NCBI GenBank assembly: GCA_029216955.1
Contig: JANAVB010010791.1
Location: 2,231,482-2,295,481 of the forward strand
Source: Iris pallida
Lineage: Eukaryota; Streptophyta; Magnoliopsida; Asparagales; Iridaceae
DNA: 64,000 nt
Reading direction: 5' to 3'
Part shown: positions 1 through 14,450 of the stretch, one piece after another
Layout of the letters: each line of letters opens with the position of its first letter
Numbering within the stretch: position 1 is the stretch's first letter
Notes under the pieces: generated by a model
What the model saw: the letters and a program-made list of their open reading frames with translations, nothing else
Database searches by the model: none
What the model was told of the DNA's origin: nothing
Position numbers and translations under genes: made by a program

Positions 1-499
1 CAAGATAACCCAAGTCTAACCATTATCTACCAAGATAACCCAAGTCTGACCATTACCTACCAAGATAACTCAATACCTTAGGTACTAGGTAATACCCTTA
101 CCTTAGTAATATATTACCTTAGGTTAGTAGATAACTCACTAACCTAGGCTAATAGATCCTACTAATACTTTAGACTAGTATCTAACCGTCTATCTCAATA
201 TCCTACCAATACCTTACCCTTAGACTATAGGTAATCCCCATTACCTTGTCAATATCTTAAATATTACCTTAGCCTACTAATTTACCCTCTAAGATACTGA
301 TTTGTATCTTAGGATACCCACTCATCTACATCCTAAGACACTAACGTAGATACTAGATACTAGTAAGATAGCAACCTATATCTTACCCCAAGATATTATA
401 TACCTTAGCCCTATTGATATCCTAATACCAATACCTTAGTTGAAAACCAATACCTTAGTCTAGGTATAAATACCTTAACTACTAAGATACAAATTTTAG

Positions 500-1374
<875 letters not shown>

Positions 1375-1377
<3 letters not shown>

Positions 1378-3912
1378 CAGTTGGCAGCCCCCAAACCCGT
1401 CTACGAACCCTAGAGGCTCTGCCCACGAGGAAGAAACAGGGAGTCGAAGGTTCAGCCACCCCATTGCCAAAGCAGGTAACGCTATCCACATCACCTATTT
1501 TTAAGCATATTTTTAGGTATTCATCTTGATTCCTTTTAGAAACCATGGCACAGGCCTATTGAAGCCATAGCAACCATAGGTACAAGTATCAATATCAGAG
1601 GATTGGGTAGATACAGAGACACATGCCTATATTGCATAAGAATTCTGACATTGAACTTGCCTTGCCTGACTTCCTTTACAATCAATATTGATATTGTCAA
1701 TGTCCTGTTCACCTGTGGGTGTACTGGTATGTATTCTAAATAGGGAGAAGACCCCTAACAGATGTCTCTTGTATCCTGATGTTTTTGACATGTAAGTTTA
1801 GTAAACCATTAGATTTTACAGTGGGACTTTACAAGACACTTCCCTAAGAACACTGGGAATTCCTCCAAGACTGCAAACAGGAGGATTTCGTGTATCCAAG
1901 GGGTGTCAACCTTGTATCAGCATCTTACCTCTGGGTTTAATAGAAGTAGTCGGGTTGCTTGTACAATTGCATGTGTCAGGTATACCCTGGTATCATGACT
2001 GATGTTGATATCCTATCCAACCTCTCACATCAGACTTGGTATTGGAATTTACCCTTCGATTTGATGTATCAGAATGATACCCATTTACTCAAGTTGGAGT
2101 ATTTGTATGCAATATTAGATTTGGTGAGTTGTGTACCTTTGGCTGTTACATAAAGAGCAGTAGGGCTAGTCTAAATGAAGGGCAACAAATGTGTTGGTCT
2201 CCTACATCTAGGTGATTCAGTCCAGTAGGAGAGGTGGATGTAAGTAGCCATTGGGGTCCTGACACGTTAGATTTCCTCTGATATCTATCTTTCAAAACTT
2301 GTGCGTATGACAGCCACTGTTCAGAGTGGTGGGTCATATGAGGCCTAGAAAATGGCAACTTGGGAATTACCTGGGTGTAAATAGAACTTGGTAGTAGCCT
2401 ATTGCAGCTTTACCTGACAAACCTTGTATACCTTTGTATCCCAAATCGTGAGGCCCTGAACAAATTATATATAGAATGAATAAGGAACTATTGGGGATAG
2501 CAGAGACCTGGTGCTTCCTGTACCATTAGACATTACCAGTGTAAGGGGCCTAATGTAGACTAGGTGTCAGTTCTTGGGTATGGCAGGACTGTTGGGATAT
2601 ATAAGGATAGGGTACCATAGTATCTGATGGATATCATGCCTAAGTGCAACCTAGTATCACCTAGGATATGGGACCTGGAGGTTGACATGTGAAAGGAATC
2701 AAGGTGGAGTACCTGGGATTACATATTGATGCTGTAATATTGATGTACACAGGACAGAAGGAATACCACCTTAACTTGGGGATAGGTCAGTCTATAACAG
2801 GGGTATTAGATACCTAATACACAAAAGGCTACAAGGTTTCATGCATAGGAGAATGCAATAGACAACTATGAGCCTTAAGGGTGTGATGTTAGGAAGGCTA
2901 AGTGTAAGGAACTAGGGAGGTGAGTAGTGTAGCTATGGGTCACCTCGTAGTGTATTATGGGTGAGAGGTTCGTGTGGTATAGTCCCTACAGGAATGTCCA
3001 TATGTCCTGTCCTTTGGTCAGTAAAATTCATCACTGCTCTAACCCCTTGCTATGTCCATTTAAATTAATGTCCAGCTCTCATAAGTGCTTAGCCAATCCA
3101 TTTTATCCTTGTATATACAACCCTTGTATACATTAGTAAATTCGATTTCCTTGATCAGTTCTCTACCTCAGTGTATCAGTCCATTTTAGGATAAACCTAT
3201 ATGAATTAATCCTAGGTACATCCTGAATATAGCTGTAGTCATATTAATAGGACTGACTGCACAGGACATTAAGGGTACATACAAATGTCATCAGTTCCAG
3301 GAAATAAGATGACCATGTCAGGTATTTGCTAATAGGAAGGCTAGAGAGCAAAGGGAACCTGGGGGTCTCTCTCCACACTATCCTGAGATAATTTGGGATG
3401 AACCATTACTTGTATCCAGGAGAAGCCTGTCAAGGAAGGGTCCTTCGAATCCATTTGGATACTTATAGGAACTCAGATAGGTACAGGGCTATAGATGGGT
3501 CCCTAGATCATGGACACTTCTGTGTCCAATTACTCTTCTATTTCTGTTCCCTTGTGACTTGTTCAATCTTTGAAGCTCAGTCCTGATATGAACTCTAGAT
3601 AATTGTCCTACAATTTCGAATTACCTATCCACATGATGTTATTCACTGCATTTCCTAATATCCTGCATTCCAATTTGCATCTGCCCTTCATTAATTGTTG
3701 TCTTGCATGCTGAGATATCCTGTATTCACAATTGTTCTGCCTTCTCTTTTCTATCTAGGGTTGGTTTTGGTTCAAACCATAGGCTTTAGAATGTACATTC
3801 CTTTGTTCATCTCCCTATCCACAGAACTTACCTGCAAATACCACTAACCTGTCATATTTGTTTAGGTTTACCTGTCCTTATTGAGCTTTGGCACACATCC
3901 AATTAGCCACAG

Positions 3913-3917
<5 letters not shown>
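1375..3917. other. No recognisable gene
   Basis: About 2.5 kb of moderate-complexity sequence. All open frames are under about 70 codons and none matches a domain I recognise. The sequence is unlike the LTRs elsewhere in the window. It may be old, decayed transposon interior or true intergenic DNA. Confidence 0.4.

Positions 3918-4000
<83 letters not shown>
3918..4000. repeat. (TA)n microsatellite
   Basis: About 80 bp of nearly pure TA dinucleotide. Confidence 0.95.
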
Positions 4001-4002
<2 letters not shown>

Positions 4003-4179
4003 TGGTTCAGTCAAGTGGTTAGATGTACTATAGGGATAATGTGAGCAGTAGGGTAGGAACCAAGCTGTAGTATATAGAACCCAAACCAAGAAGGGTTGAT
4101 AATGGGCCAAAAAGGCTAATGTATAAGTAGACTGTTAATCTTTGAATCCAATTTCTTAACAACATTGTAATTCACTAAC

Positions 4180-5319
4180 AGGTTACTCGGACCTCGATTT
4201 GGATTTCAAATCAGTATTAGCAGCTCAGGACACCAGGCAAGTATACATTGCCTCCCTCTACAGTTTTATTTACATGCATTGTATTTTATTTCCCAGTTTT
4301 GATTGTTTATGGACATGCACTTTTCGTATTATATTCTGTTGAGTTGTTTTCATTGCATATAGCCGTGTTCATGATTGGTCTTGTGGTTCATACTTGGAGT
4401 TTCTCACCAGTACCTTGCTTGAGTCGTGTCATAGAACAAGTGCGTGTAGTGAACTGCTAAACCCTTGATTATCGTTTTACATAACCAGAGAGTCCACACT
4501 CGGGACTAGGGTTGATCAGTGCACCAGAGAATCCACACACGGGACGAGGGTGTTTGTCGTGTTCATTGGCACCAGAGAGTCTACACTCGGGACGAGGGTT
4601 GACCATTTGCACCAGAGAGTCCACACACAGGATGAGGGTGTTTTGCCGGGAGCTAACCAGAGAGTCCGCAATCAGGACGAGGGTTAGTGCTTAGTTCAAA
4701 CCCATGAGTCCACATTCGGGATGAGGGTTTGGTTTCTCCATTGATCTCGTGTTTATCGTTCATCCGGCAGCTCATTTATATGTAGTTGTTCTAGTGTTCG
4801 TGTTCGTAGTCATTTGTCATGTTCTTATTTTTCTTGTTTATTTTCTTGCGCATGATAAAACTGTTAGATAGGCATGTATATTATGTATCCTGCTATATCC
4901 TCTGAGGACCCGATGATATCTTTAGGTTAGCCGAGTTTGAGTCAGGAACAGATGAGATGTTTGAGTCAACATCAGACCGCAGTGCTTGCAGTTGAGGTTG
5001 CCTTGATTAGCAGGTTGTATTCAGTTAGTATATTTCATATATTTTTCTCTTTTCGTCTATTGGTAGTAGATTTGTGTCCACCGGACGTGACATTTGATTC
5101 TTGGAAACGTTCAGTTTATATTCATTATTGCTTAATTTCATGGATATTCATTGATCTTGGTTGTGTCATGATTTTTCTGTGGATGAGATATAGATTTCCC
5201 CGTGAATATAGATTCAGTGACTTGTGAGTTATAGACAGCATTCTACCGTCGTCATTGCGGCGTAGGCTGGGCTTGGACACACTTCGTATCCGAAAAATAG
5301 GTCAGAGTCGTGACACTAA
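4180..5319 (+). mobile_element. Gypsy-like LTR remnant, plus orientation
   Basis: The right end reads ggcttggacacac, then ggtcagagtcgtgaca, very like the end of the Gypsy-3 LTR at 62690-62737 (tgtccgactcgtg, then gggtcgtaaca). It shares tctgtggatgagatatag with the LTR debris near 58786, and an embedded ctgaggaccc motif near 4901 with that near 58482. No primer-binding site or gag follows at 5320, so this is a solo or truncated LTR. The left boundary is not defined; 4180 is where LTR-like wording becomes clear. Confidence 0.55.
4486..4735 (+). repeat. Minisatellite, about 40-50 bp unit, six copies
   Basis: Six degenerate copies of a unit with core agagtccacactcgggac followed by gagggtt, with variable spacers. 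It lies inside the LTR remnant. The unit resembles the internal repeat arrays of other long gypsy LTRs and probably formed within the LTR. Confidence 0.85.
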
Positions 5320-6053
5320 GTTATGGCAACCTAACATGACTATACTAACTGGGGTTGGCTAGGTTAGGGTCCAAATATATTTTCTAATCAAATCAAAAAG
5401 TCAACCCATTAGTCTTTCATGCCATTCGTAAATAAATAGCACATGGGAACTCGATTGAGTAGCACACCCTTAGCATGTGTGTTACAGACTAAAAATGGGT
5501 CAAATCTATATATTTGGTCGAATGATTTTGATCACTATCGAGTTACGAACTCACATTGGAAGTTAGGCCTAGAATTACGGTAAATGGTCAAATATCCTAA
5601 ATTGACCCGAAGTTGTATGAAGTCAAAATAATGTTAGGGAATAAGTTTGGATGGGACACGATATATCAAATTGAAGGTGGACTTATCTACTTCGAAACTC
5701 ATGAAGGACATGTCGAAAGATTGGCATTTCTTATGCTTCAAAAATTAAAGATAAGAAAAAGAACATCTATAATCATAATTAAAGATAAAATATAATCTAA
5801 CAAATAGAAATCATATAAAATAAATAAAAAATAATTCCCAAAAATCAGGGAACTTACAATCACCTCCTCCGCAGCAGGAGGTACCACTTCTTCCTCAGCA
5901 GCCATCTGTGCCTCTCTCAAGCGACGTACTCGGGTCATGGGTGTCATTTGGTAAGATTGATGGAAACATAGAGATTAATTAGTAGTTTAACAAAATGACA
6001 GTATATTTCACAAGTCTAAATAGATGTTATATGACATATTTCATATTTTATTT
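5320..6053. other. Junction between LTR remnant and CACTA-A; weak accessory-ORF remnant
   Basis: The sequence from 5320 to about 5700 has no coding signal. On the minus strand at about 5947-5830 a short frame contains RLREAQMAAEEEVVPPAAEE, reminiscent of the Ala/Glu-rich exon of the accessory protein gene in CACTA-B (29136-28900). It lies just 3' of the transposase, as in CACTA-B, so it is probably a last trace of that gene. No CACTA terminus could be found, so the left end of CACTA-A is undefined. Confidence 0.35.
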
Positions 6054-9000
6054 TTAATCATCTTCTGAAAATTTATCTTCTTCGTTTTTCTCGTCCCCGT
6101 CTTCCTTTTCCTCCTCATCTTCGCTTTTATCTACTTCGTTTTCCTCTTCAGATACTTCAACCTCTTCTACTTGATTAGATGTGTAATGAGGAACTTTCAT
6201 TGTGTTTACATCAACTGTATTTATTATGAGAGAGCTTGTCCTCCTGATAAGCTATTTCGTCAACATCGCAGGTATTTCTGGTTTTAGTCTTGCATACTGT
6301 CCACCAGTCCAACCTCGTTGTTTCCCGTTTAGGATAAGTAGTAGAGTAAACGAGCTGAGCCTGACTTGCTAGAAAAAATGGTTCGTATCCTTGATATCGA
6401 CGTCGGTAGTTAATATCCATAAGACCATGCTTGTCAATTTTTCAACCTTGATCTTGGATCGGATCGAACCAATCACCCTTGAATAACACGATCTTAGCCG
6501 GCTCTATGCCATAGTTATATGTCAACTACACAATCTCCCCTAAGATGCCATAGAAATCATTGTCTGGATCAAAATCTTTGTAGTTTGTAGATTTGATACA
6601 CAAATAACTATTTTTTGTTGAATTGAGATCCAAAAATCTCTCTTTGATCGGGGCATTTGTCGACTTGAACCTAAACCCATTCACACAATAGCTTGGCCAG
6701 ATTTTGATGACATAAATTGGCCCCTTGGCTAGAGTTCTAATAGATTCATTATCTAGTGTTGCATCTGGACGATCGACCTAAATATCCCAAGATAAGAAAT
6801 TAAATTCAATGTTCCATTAATTACTGTGTAAAATGCATATACAAAAAGTAATTACCGAGATCCTTACATATCCACTCAACCATAAAGGAAAATAATATCT
6901 CATTTCCTATTCTAGTTATGCGTCTGTTATGTACTGTCTACTCGACCTTACCTCATCATTAAATGTGCTGAAAATAACAACACATCGACCAATTAGTGTA
7001 ATAATAATGTTGGATACTCTTACATAGATAACATAAATGTGGGTGTATTAGTTACTTACCCTTCGAGCTTCTCCACTTTATCCTCGTTACAGTTGAGTAA
7101 TATATACAATTGAGTAGCCCTTAGTTCCTCATCATTCAGATATCTCTTCTTCATTTTTTTCCGAAGGCTTTCCAAAAGCATTGAAGACTTTCAGTATTGC
7201 ATCATTAGAACCACGATATCCATCGTCATTTCTCGGAGCTCTTGTTCTATTAGTAGCAACATGTGGCTTGAAATACATTAAGCAGAAGTTTATAATCTCC
7301 TCGAGAATATAGGTTTCACAAATAGAACCCTCGACCCGAGCCTTATTTTTCACCTTTCTCTTTAGGTGGTTCAAATACCGTACAAACGGGTACATCCACG
7401 GATAACCGACGGACCCACCAACACGTGTCTCATAGGAAAGATGAATTGGCAAATGATCCATGGAGTCTAAGAACCCAGAAGGGAATAATACCCTCTCAAG
7501 ATTGCACACTGTTACTGCAATGTTCTTCTCTTGCTTTTTTAGACGATCAATGAGCAACTTATTAGAACAAAGATCCTCAAGAATATGCTCAGCTCCGTCA
7601 ATGGATCCCAAATGATCTCCGGTAATAATTCTCGAAATGCAATTGGAATTAACCTCTCCATAAATATGTGACAGTTGTGGTTCTTCATACCCGTTAGTTT
7701 GTTCTCCTTCAGGTCGATGCATCTTCTCAAATTTGATACGTACCCGTCAGAAAATTTCAGGACCTAAATCCATCTACAAAGCCTCCCTTTATTCTCCCTG
7801 TCAAGTGAAAAAATTGCCTTAGGCTGCTTATACTTTCCATTGCCTTCCTCTATCAAATGTATTATCAGACGTCTGCATATATCTTCCAAGTCCAACCTGG
7901 CCTTAGAGTTATCTTTCGTCTTTTCCTTTATTTTCATCACAGTATTAATTATGTTGTCAAACACATTCTTCTCGATATGCATAACATCAAGGTTATGTCT
8001 GATCAGATTGGTGCTCCAATATGGCAGGTCCCAGAATATACTCATTTTCGTCTAATTATGAGTGCGACCAAATACATCACACTTGTATTCCTTTGTAGGC
8101 TCTTCGATAGCACTTGAAAAATCTTTGACCTCCTTCCATATCGTGTCTCCGATCTACCTTGGCGGTAGATTGGCTTTCACTATAATGCCGGCATGAAAAG
8201 CATTCATGTTCGTCCGGAATGGATGATCCTTCGACAGGAACTACCGATGATAATGAAGAAGTACGGTTTTCTTCCGTATTTCAAACGGAAAGCCTTCATG
8301 CAGTCCATGTAATACAAAAATGAGAGACAACCATGAGTGCTCCATATCGATAACATTCTATAGGCCGAAAAGTCGTTGATGGTCCACATAAGTGCAGCCC
8401 TTATCTGAAAGTTCTGCTTTCTGGAAACATCATACGTGTTGGCGCCTACTTCCCACAGCTAATTCAACTCATCTATCAATTTCTGTAAGTACATATCATT
8501 GTTTCTCTTCGGATTGTTTGGACCCGAGATGATAACAGTTAGGAACATATAAGGAGTCTTCATACACATCTACGGTGGTAGGTTACACGTATTCAATACT
8601 CCATCGATCTGTTCCCGCGTGTGCCAACTCATGTTCTCGACAGTCTCCTTCACTATAAACAACCTCTGCAACTGCGACGTCATAGACAAGTAGTACATCG
8701 AATCGGTCGACTTCCTTGTACCGGGAGTCCTACTTGTATTAGTTGTATTGTAGCGATCAACACCACAAATCTGCACACGTCTTCATCCTTATCGTCCTTA
8801 TAGTACAACATGCATCCGTTGTGAGATGTATCAATTTTATTATATCCCGTCCAGAGCGAACTCACCATTCTCTTTGATCGGTAGAAGTCTGTAGGTAACT
8901 TGGCACCCTCCAGCAAGATCTTTATAATCAACTCGATGATTCAGTTGTAGCATTTTTGAGACATGTTGAAATCGGACTTGATGATCATTAGTCTTGTAAC

Positions 9001-9411
9001 CACCACCAACAGTGAATGATCCTCACAACTAGGGCACAAAGGAGTCCTTGCATTCCCCAACAACTCCATGAAATTTGCAGCATCGGCCTCATTATGATTG
9101 TCCGGATCGAAACTAGGCCCCACAATATCAAAAACCATGTTCACCCACCCTTCGTCATAATCAACATGGTCAGGGACATCTATATACGGCTCAATATTAG
9201 GCTCCGACTCCGATGTTAAAGGCACAAGTTCTCCGTGTGAGGGCCACTAATAGTAATTCAACATGAAATCCCTCAAGTACAAATGATATGTAATGTCCAC
9301 TTCTGGATGATATTTTAAGTTACGATATCTCACAAATGGATACTTAATTTTGGTGCGGTCCATGTACTGAGGGAACGCCTTGGCAAACTGCAAAAACTGT
9401 TCTACCTCCTG
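6054..9411 (-). pseudogene. CACTA-A TNP2-type transposase, main part, decayed
   Basis: This carries most of a TNP2 (En/Spm TNPD-like) transposase, which would bind the element ends and cut them. Read on the minus strand, pieces occur in order: second half of the transposon-associated domain (about 9411-9247, EQFLQFAKAFPQYMD), acidic linker (9225-8941), zinc-binding-like region (about 8930-8700), transposase core (8390-7764, with MWTINDFSAY and NVFDNIINTV), DUF4218-like part (7722-7132, MERLIPIAFREL), and the C-terminal DUF4216-like part (about 6720-6054, with INYRRRYQGYEPF and an acidic tail). It is collinear with the CACTA-B gene. Several frameshifts and stops are present. About 55 codons are missing near 8575, where EQIDGVL jumps to TCNLPPW relative to CACTA-B. 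The N-terminal piece is at 41161-41318, on the other side of Gypsy-1. Non-functional. Confidence 0.88.
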
Positions 9412-10089
9412 TGTAACGCTCCAGAACCAGAATATTGGAGAGCGGGGGCGTACATAGCCATCTATGTATATTGAAGTGCAACCCACCTCGCTATACGGTC
9501 ACGACTGTCTAGATACATGAGGGTTTAACTATAAGCCATCAGTCTCTTAGGGTCATGAACAAGCCTACTGTCTCAATCTCAAACAAGCCATAACAGTTTA
9601 CAAGATGTCAGAACACCAAATATATAATAGTAAGGCGTCCCATACATTATATATTTGGATGATCATGAAGCTAGTCGTACAAAATGTCAGGACTAGCAAG
9701 AGTTTCAGTCATACATGATCAACCCTAGGATTTATCAATCATGTTACAGCCCGTAGACAGACAGTAAATAAAGGTGCAATACGAGCTAATACGTGCTCGT
9801 CGGCTAAATGCCTCAAAAGAATAATTTTTACAATAGAGTGAGAGAACAAAAGGAACCCACTTGTTGCCAGGGTTACGCCTGGTGGTCACCATCTGGCTGG
9901 AAGGTAGGTAGATCCTCTGGAGCTGCTCCGATATCTGGCCATACAAAACCAGCTGGGTCAGACCCCAGAAAGAGCAAGTGCCACAAAGGAGGCTTCACTC
10001 AGGAACTAAAACCAGCATAACATAAATGAACATTTAAAGATAATTATAAAAGAAACTGATCATAACAGGGGCAACAACAGTGAATTTAG

Positions 10090-10530
10090 TACGAGGAAAC
10101 CATTCAAGTAGCCAGGTCATAACCCTTAAACCAAACAAGGACCGGGGTTGCAACCTTTCACCTGAATAGAAACTCGTCTCAAATACTTGTTGGTAAAGTA
10201 ATCAGACAATAAACGAAGAGAGGACACAGAACTGTTCCGGGAGCCAGGTTATAACCCTTAAACCAAACAAGGGCCGGGGTTGTAACCCTTCATCTGAACA
10301 GAACTTGACCCCTGATCATTATTGTTTGAGGCAAGCATAAGCAATCATGTTATTGAACTAAGGTAAAATATGACGAGCATGACGTAGGGTGCAATAAGAC
10401 AATAAACGAAGAGATGACACAGAACTGCTCCGGGAGCCAGGTTACAACCCTTAAATCAAACAAGGATCGGGATTGTAACCCTTCACCTGAACAGAACTGG
10501 TCCCCTGATCATTATTGTTTAGGACAAGCA
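10090..10530 (-). repeat. Three-copy tandem repeat in Gypsy-1 3' LTR
   Basis: Three degenerate copies of a roughly 130-180 bp unit with core gagccaggttataaccctta, followed by accaaacaagg and ccggggttgtaacccttc. The same array is present in the other LTR at 38865-39290, so it predates the insertion. It overlaps no coding frame. Confidence 0.85.
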
Positions 10531-11289
10531 TAAGTAATCATGTCATGTCACAATCTTACACAGGATCTGGACGAGACGAAGCTGTGCTAGACTCCATCCA
10601 ATCAATCACGGCCACGCAATGAGTACGGCTTGATACTTTAACTAACTAGTGCTATCACAGTCCCAGTTACTAGCAAGATGCAAATGAGATTATTCCAGCA
10701 GCTACAAGCCCTGCAGACCATCCAGGTTATCCAAACGCAATTAGGGGATTGAGTTCATGAGGGTACACCGTCCAAGAAATACATGTACCCTTAAGTAGTT
10801 TTGCAACACATGTCAGTGTGCTAGAAATGTGCCCTACTCGACGGTAGGCTACAAATCCCATGATGGGGCGCCCAGATAACGGGATTGCATGTAGCTGGGA
10901 ATTCTCTCCATGACTACTGGATTCTCTAGTTATTAGCCTTTGTCAATTTCAGTAGGTACCCCTGACCGTGGTATTCAGGGGATCCCTATCCTAGACATGA
11001 TGCAAGACAATAATGGTTTATTTGTACAAACACAATCGTCCACGGTGTCAGGTCATTCATTCTTGTCATATCAGGCTAGCTGTCGTAACAGCATATCGAG
11101 ATATATCAAGTCAGGTTTACTTGTCAAGAGTGCGCCACGGCGGGCCACTATCGTGTCATGGACATATCAGAATTTATATGGTATGAGCATACACAGGGGA
11201 AACATGAGCATAAATGTAACATTCTAATATATATATATAATAATAATAAATAAAGAGGACAAGGTCTATGGAAAGAGCCAAGCGGTTAA

Positions 11290-11704
11290 GGAGAAAATGG
11301 GTATATGCGGCAGGAAAGGAAATGGCTCATGCGGCCAGGGACAATAGGTTCATGCGGCAAAACAGGGCTCATGTGGCTGCAGATTGCGTGGCGCATGCGG
11401 CTGGAAAGATGCGAACATATGTGGCTGGAAGAACGGGTCATATGCGACAGCGGAGGGAACAACTCATAGGGCTGGGAGGGATCCACGCCATGCGGCTCGA
11501 GGAGGAGTTAGGCTTATGCGGCCGAGAGGGAACAAGTCGTATGCGGCAACGGGAAAGCAATGCCATACGGCTAAAGGGAACAAGCGTATGCGGCTGAGAG
11601 CATTCGGGTTCATGTGGCTGAAAGCAGGTGGGTCTATATGGCAGGAAGCTGCTAGGGACCATGCGGCTGACGCCATACGGCTAAAAAAACTTTATGCATA
11701 TGCG
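11290..11704 (-). repeat. CATGCGGC-type minisatellite in Gypsy-1 3' LTR
   Basis: A motif close to catgcggc recurs about every 20-30 bp, with variants such as tatgcggc, catacggc and catgtggc, in nearly regular spacing. The array continues beyond the LARD-2 insertion at 22045-22160 and is matched by the intact copy at 40060-40560. Confidence 0.88.
11700..11704. other. Target site duplication ATGCG, left side of LARD-2
   Basis: ATGCG here and ATGCG at 22045-22049 flank the element exactly. The undisturbed Gypsy-1 5' LTR reads through the site as a single copy near 40470. Confidence 0.95.
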
Positions 11705-13489
11705 TGTAACGCCCCAGTCTCAAAATACGTAGGACTAGAACGTAATCATGCCAGCTTTATACATACGAAGTATATGGACCCTCGTATATATACATAAGCT
11801 GTAAAATGCAGTAACCAAGGTACTAAATCTCATCCACAAAGATAAATATGATATAAAAGTAACTATGAATTTGTCATGTACACAATAGTTGGGCGGAGAC
11901 AAAGTCCACTACCAACCAAGTTATATATGGAAAAAATATCAAGGAAAGAATTTAGCAAGCGAGAGCAATGGCGAGTCCAAGAGCAATCACCACGAAGGAA
12001 GGAATGGCCTTAGCTAGAGCACCTGCAAGAAATCATGAAACACACACCTGGCGAGATAACCAGGTCCTCAGAGGAACGTAACAAGATACATCAACATGCC
12101 ATATAACTGAATATATACTATGTCATAAATCACAAGTAAAGTAAATAGTCACACTCGTAACAAGTTCCAATACCTCATCATCGAAACAGTGGACTACCCC
12201 TGCAACCAAACAAGGACAAGGGGTAGTACACTATACCGTGATGCGATATTGTCCCAAGCTACCAATGGAACGGGGTGATATGATATTGACGAGGGTTACC
12301 TAACCATCTAATGTGTTTATGCAGTAAGAACAAACCTTCAACGCAGGAGCCCTGGCTGTAAATAGGATCGGCATATTTCCCATATAGGGCACCAGGGGCC
12401 TACGTCCATACGCTCGGGAAGCGTCAGAGGGCACCATGTGCAAGGGGCTACGTCCATAACGCTCTGGATAATGTCAGAGGGCACCTGGAGCCTGCGTCTC
12501 CGACGGAGCGCACAGGTAATGAGGGAAGTGCATAGAAGCCCATACGTCAGGTAATGTTCTCCCCACCCAATGTACCTGTCAAGTCGCATCCACGACCATG
12601 TACCTCTACTAACTGCTAAGTCTCCTAACATGCCTCTATTAGCAGTTAGCCCTAACGCATGCGCATGGGGGATCAGCCCACACGCAAGAACCTCTATATG
12701 CCTCTCATCTCACACATCATCGTGGTATAACTGTGTCAAGGTTTATGCAATGCACTAAGCTAGTGGTAGTTCCTTAACTCTAAGTCCATATGCAATCAAA
12801 GGGTAATTAACAAGGTACAACTAATATCACTGAGCAGGCAGTAATCAAGAACTAGAAATAAATGAACAGTGATATATAATAAAAATACAGACTGAATATA
12901 AACAGTATAGTGGCAATGTATCTTGCCTGGTGCGTCGCCTGGTGTGAAGCGATGATCCGACAAGTCTTGATTGTTCAATAGCCATGGTCGATAGGTAGAG
13001 GCCTGAAGTGGCGAGGAATTAGGAGCAGGAACTAGTCATGATTAGTCACAATCATGGGTGATTGATTGAGGAAAATTTTGTGGAGATTGGTACTATTTTG
13101 AAAATATTTATAGCCCTCGAAAATAGTTTCATATAAATACTTGTACATATAAAAATTCATTTTTGGCTAAAGACTAAGTATATGTAAAATAACATTTTAG
13201 GTCAAAAACTATATTAGTAAAAGGTAATTATTTGAAAAGACTAGACTTCATTGTATAATTGAGTAAATACCTTTTTATTAATCAAAATATTGATTTTTAG
13301 GAAAAACGAGTTTTGGGCAAAACCCTGTAATAATATAATATCATATGATTTAGGGTTCGGAACCTGGTTTGAAAATAATTATAAGCCAAGGTCAATAAAA
13401 TATATTTTTCCACAATTATATATATTGGTAAATATTATAGATATATTTTATCAAAATAATAATGATAATACTAATGCTAATAAAATAAC

Positions 13490-13522
13490 TCTAATAATAA
13501 TTTTAATAATACTAATAATGAT

Positions 13523-13562
<40 letters not shown>

Positions 13563-13640
13563 GTAGTAAATAATATAACATAATAATAATCAATATAATA
13601 ATAATAATCATAATAATAATACTATTAATATTAATATTAA
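13490..13640. repeat. (AAT)n microsatellite in LARD-2 3' LTR
   Basis: Imperfect AAT/ATA repeats. On the complementary strand they produce artefactual poly-Ile/Leu frames. The equivalent tract in the other LTR is at 20320-20470, with a different repeat count. Confidence 0.9.
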
Positions 13641-14450
13641 CCCAGCCCCCTTTCCGTAACTTAATTTCGAGAGAGAGAGAGTGACAGAAGAGGAGAAGAA
13701 AGAGGGGGTTTGGCGATCGGGTTTTACCAGAGGCGGTGGAGTCGGAGGAAGCGGTCGGCGCCGGGGGCGGCTGGATCTGGAGAGAGGGGGCACGGAGAAG
13801 TCGGGCGCCGACGGTGGAGGAGGCCGCGGCGGTCTCAGCGGTGGCGCCGTGGCTGTCAGCGCACGGAGGGGAGCGTCGGCGGTGACCAGCGCGGGACGGC
13901 CGGCTAGGGCTTCGAGGCGTGCGGTGGAGTAGTTGATCTCGGCGGTGAGAGGGTTTTCGGAGTTCGGTGGAGAGCGGTGGTTCGGTCAGACGAGGCGACG
14001 GAGGAAGTTGACGGAGAAGCGGCGGCGGATCCCGGGGCATGGCTCCGGCGTTCACCGGACACGGAGAAGGCAGACACCGGCGGTCCAGCGCCGGAGTTTG
14101 GGCGGCGGTGTTCTGGCTCGTCTCGGTAAGGATTTCTTTCCCTCTTCATTCTTTCCTTCTGTTGCTGGTGGTTAGGGCGATGATGTTGTCGGAGATGGTG
14201 GTGGTGTGCCAGGGGAGATGGCGGTTTTGTTGGTGGTGACGGGTGAAGGTGATGGTGGTGTCGGGAAGGTGTTTGCGGGTGGAGGCCATAGTGGACGTAT
14301 TGGTGGAGTTGGCGGTGGTGGGACTGTTGTCCTGGTCGAGAACGGAAAGGCATGGAGGGGACGACGTGGTGGTGACTGGACGATTGAAAAGTCCGTGTCG
14401 GGGGTGTCCGACACGGCGGGGTGAACGTCCGGGATTGTCGGACGGATCGA
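13640..14450. other. GC-rich leader-like block in LARD-2 3' LTR
   Basis: An abrupt island of high GC in an otherwise AT-rich LTR, starting after a GA-repeat run near 13672 and ending near 14450. Frames are open on both strands but rich in Pro, Ser, Arg and His, and differ by frameshifts between the two LTR copies, so I do not call a protein. It may be an untranslated leader or promoter-proximal region. Confidence 0.5.

Larger units (their letters stand above)
9412..11704 (-). repeat. Gypsy-1 3' LTR, outer segment
   Basis: It matches the right LTR from 38170 onward along its whole length, with roughly 8% difference over the first 135 bp, mostly transitions. It stops at ATGCG, where LARD-2 begins. 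It holds two internal repeat arrays, listed separately. Confidence 0.93.

Noticed and set aside
11268..11797. A protein-coding gene across the CATGCGGC array
   Set aside because: Several frames stay open on both strands because of the repeat composition; the region is inside an LTR and frames differ between the two LTRs.
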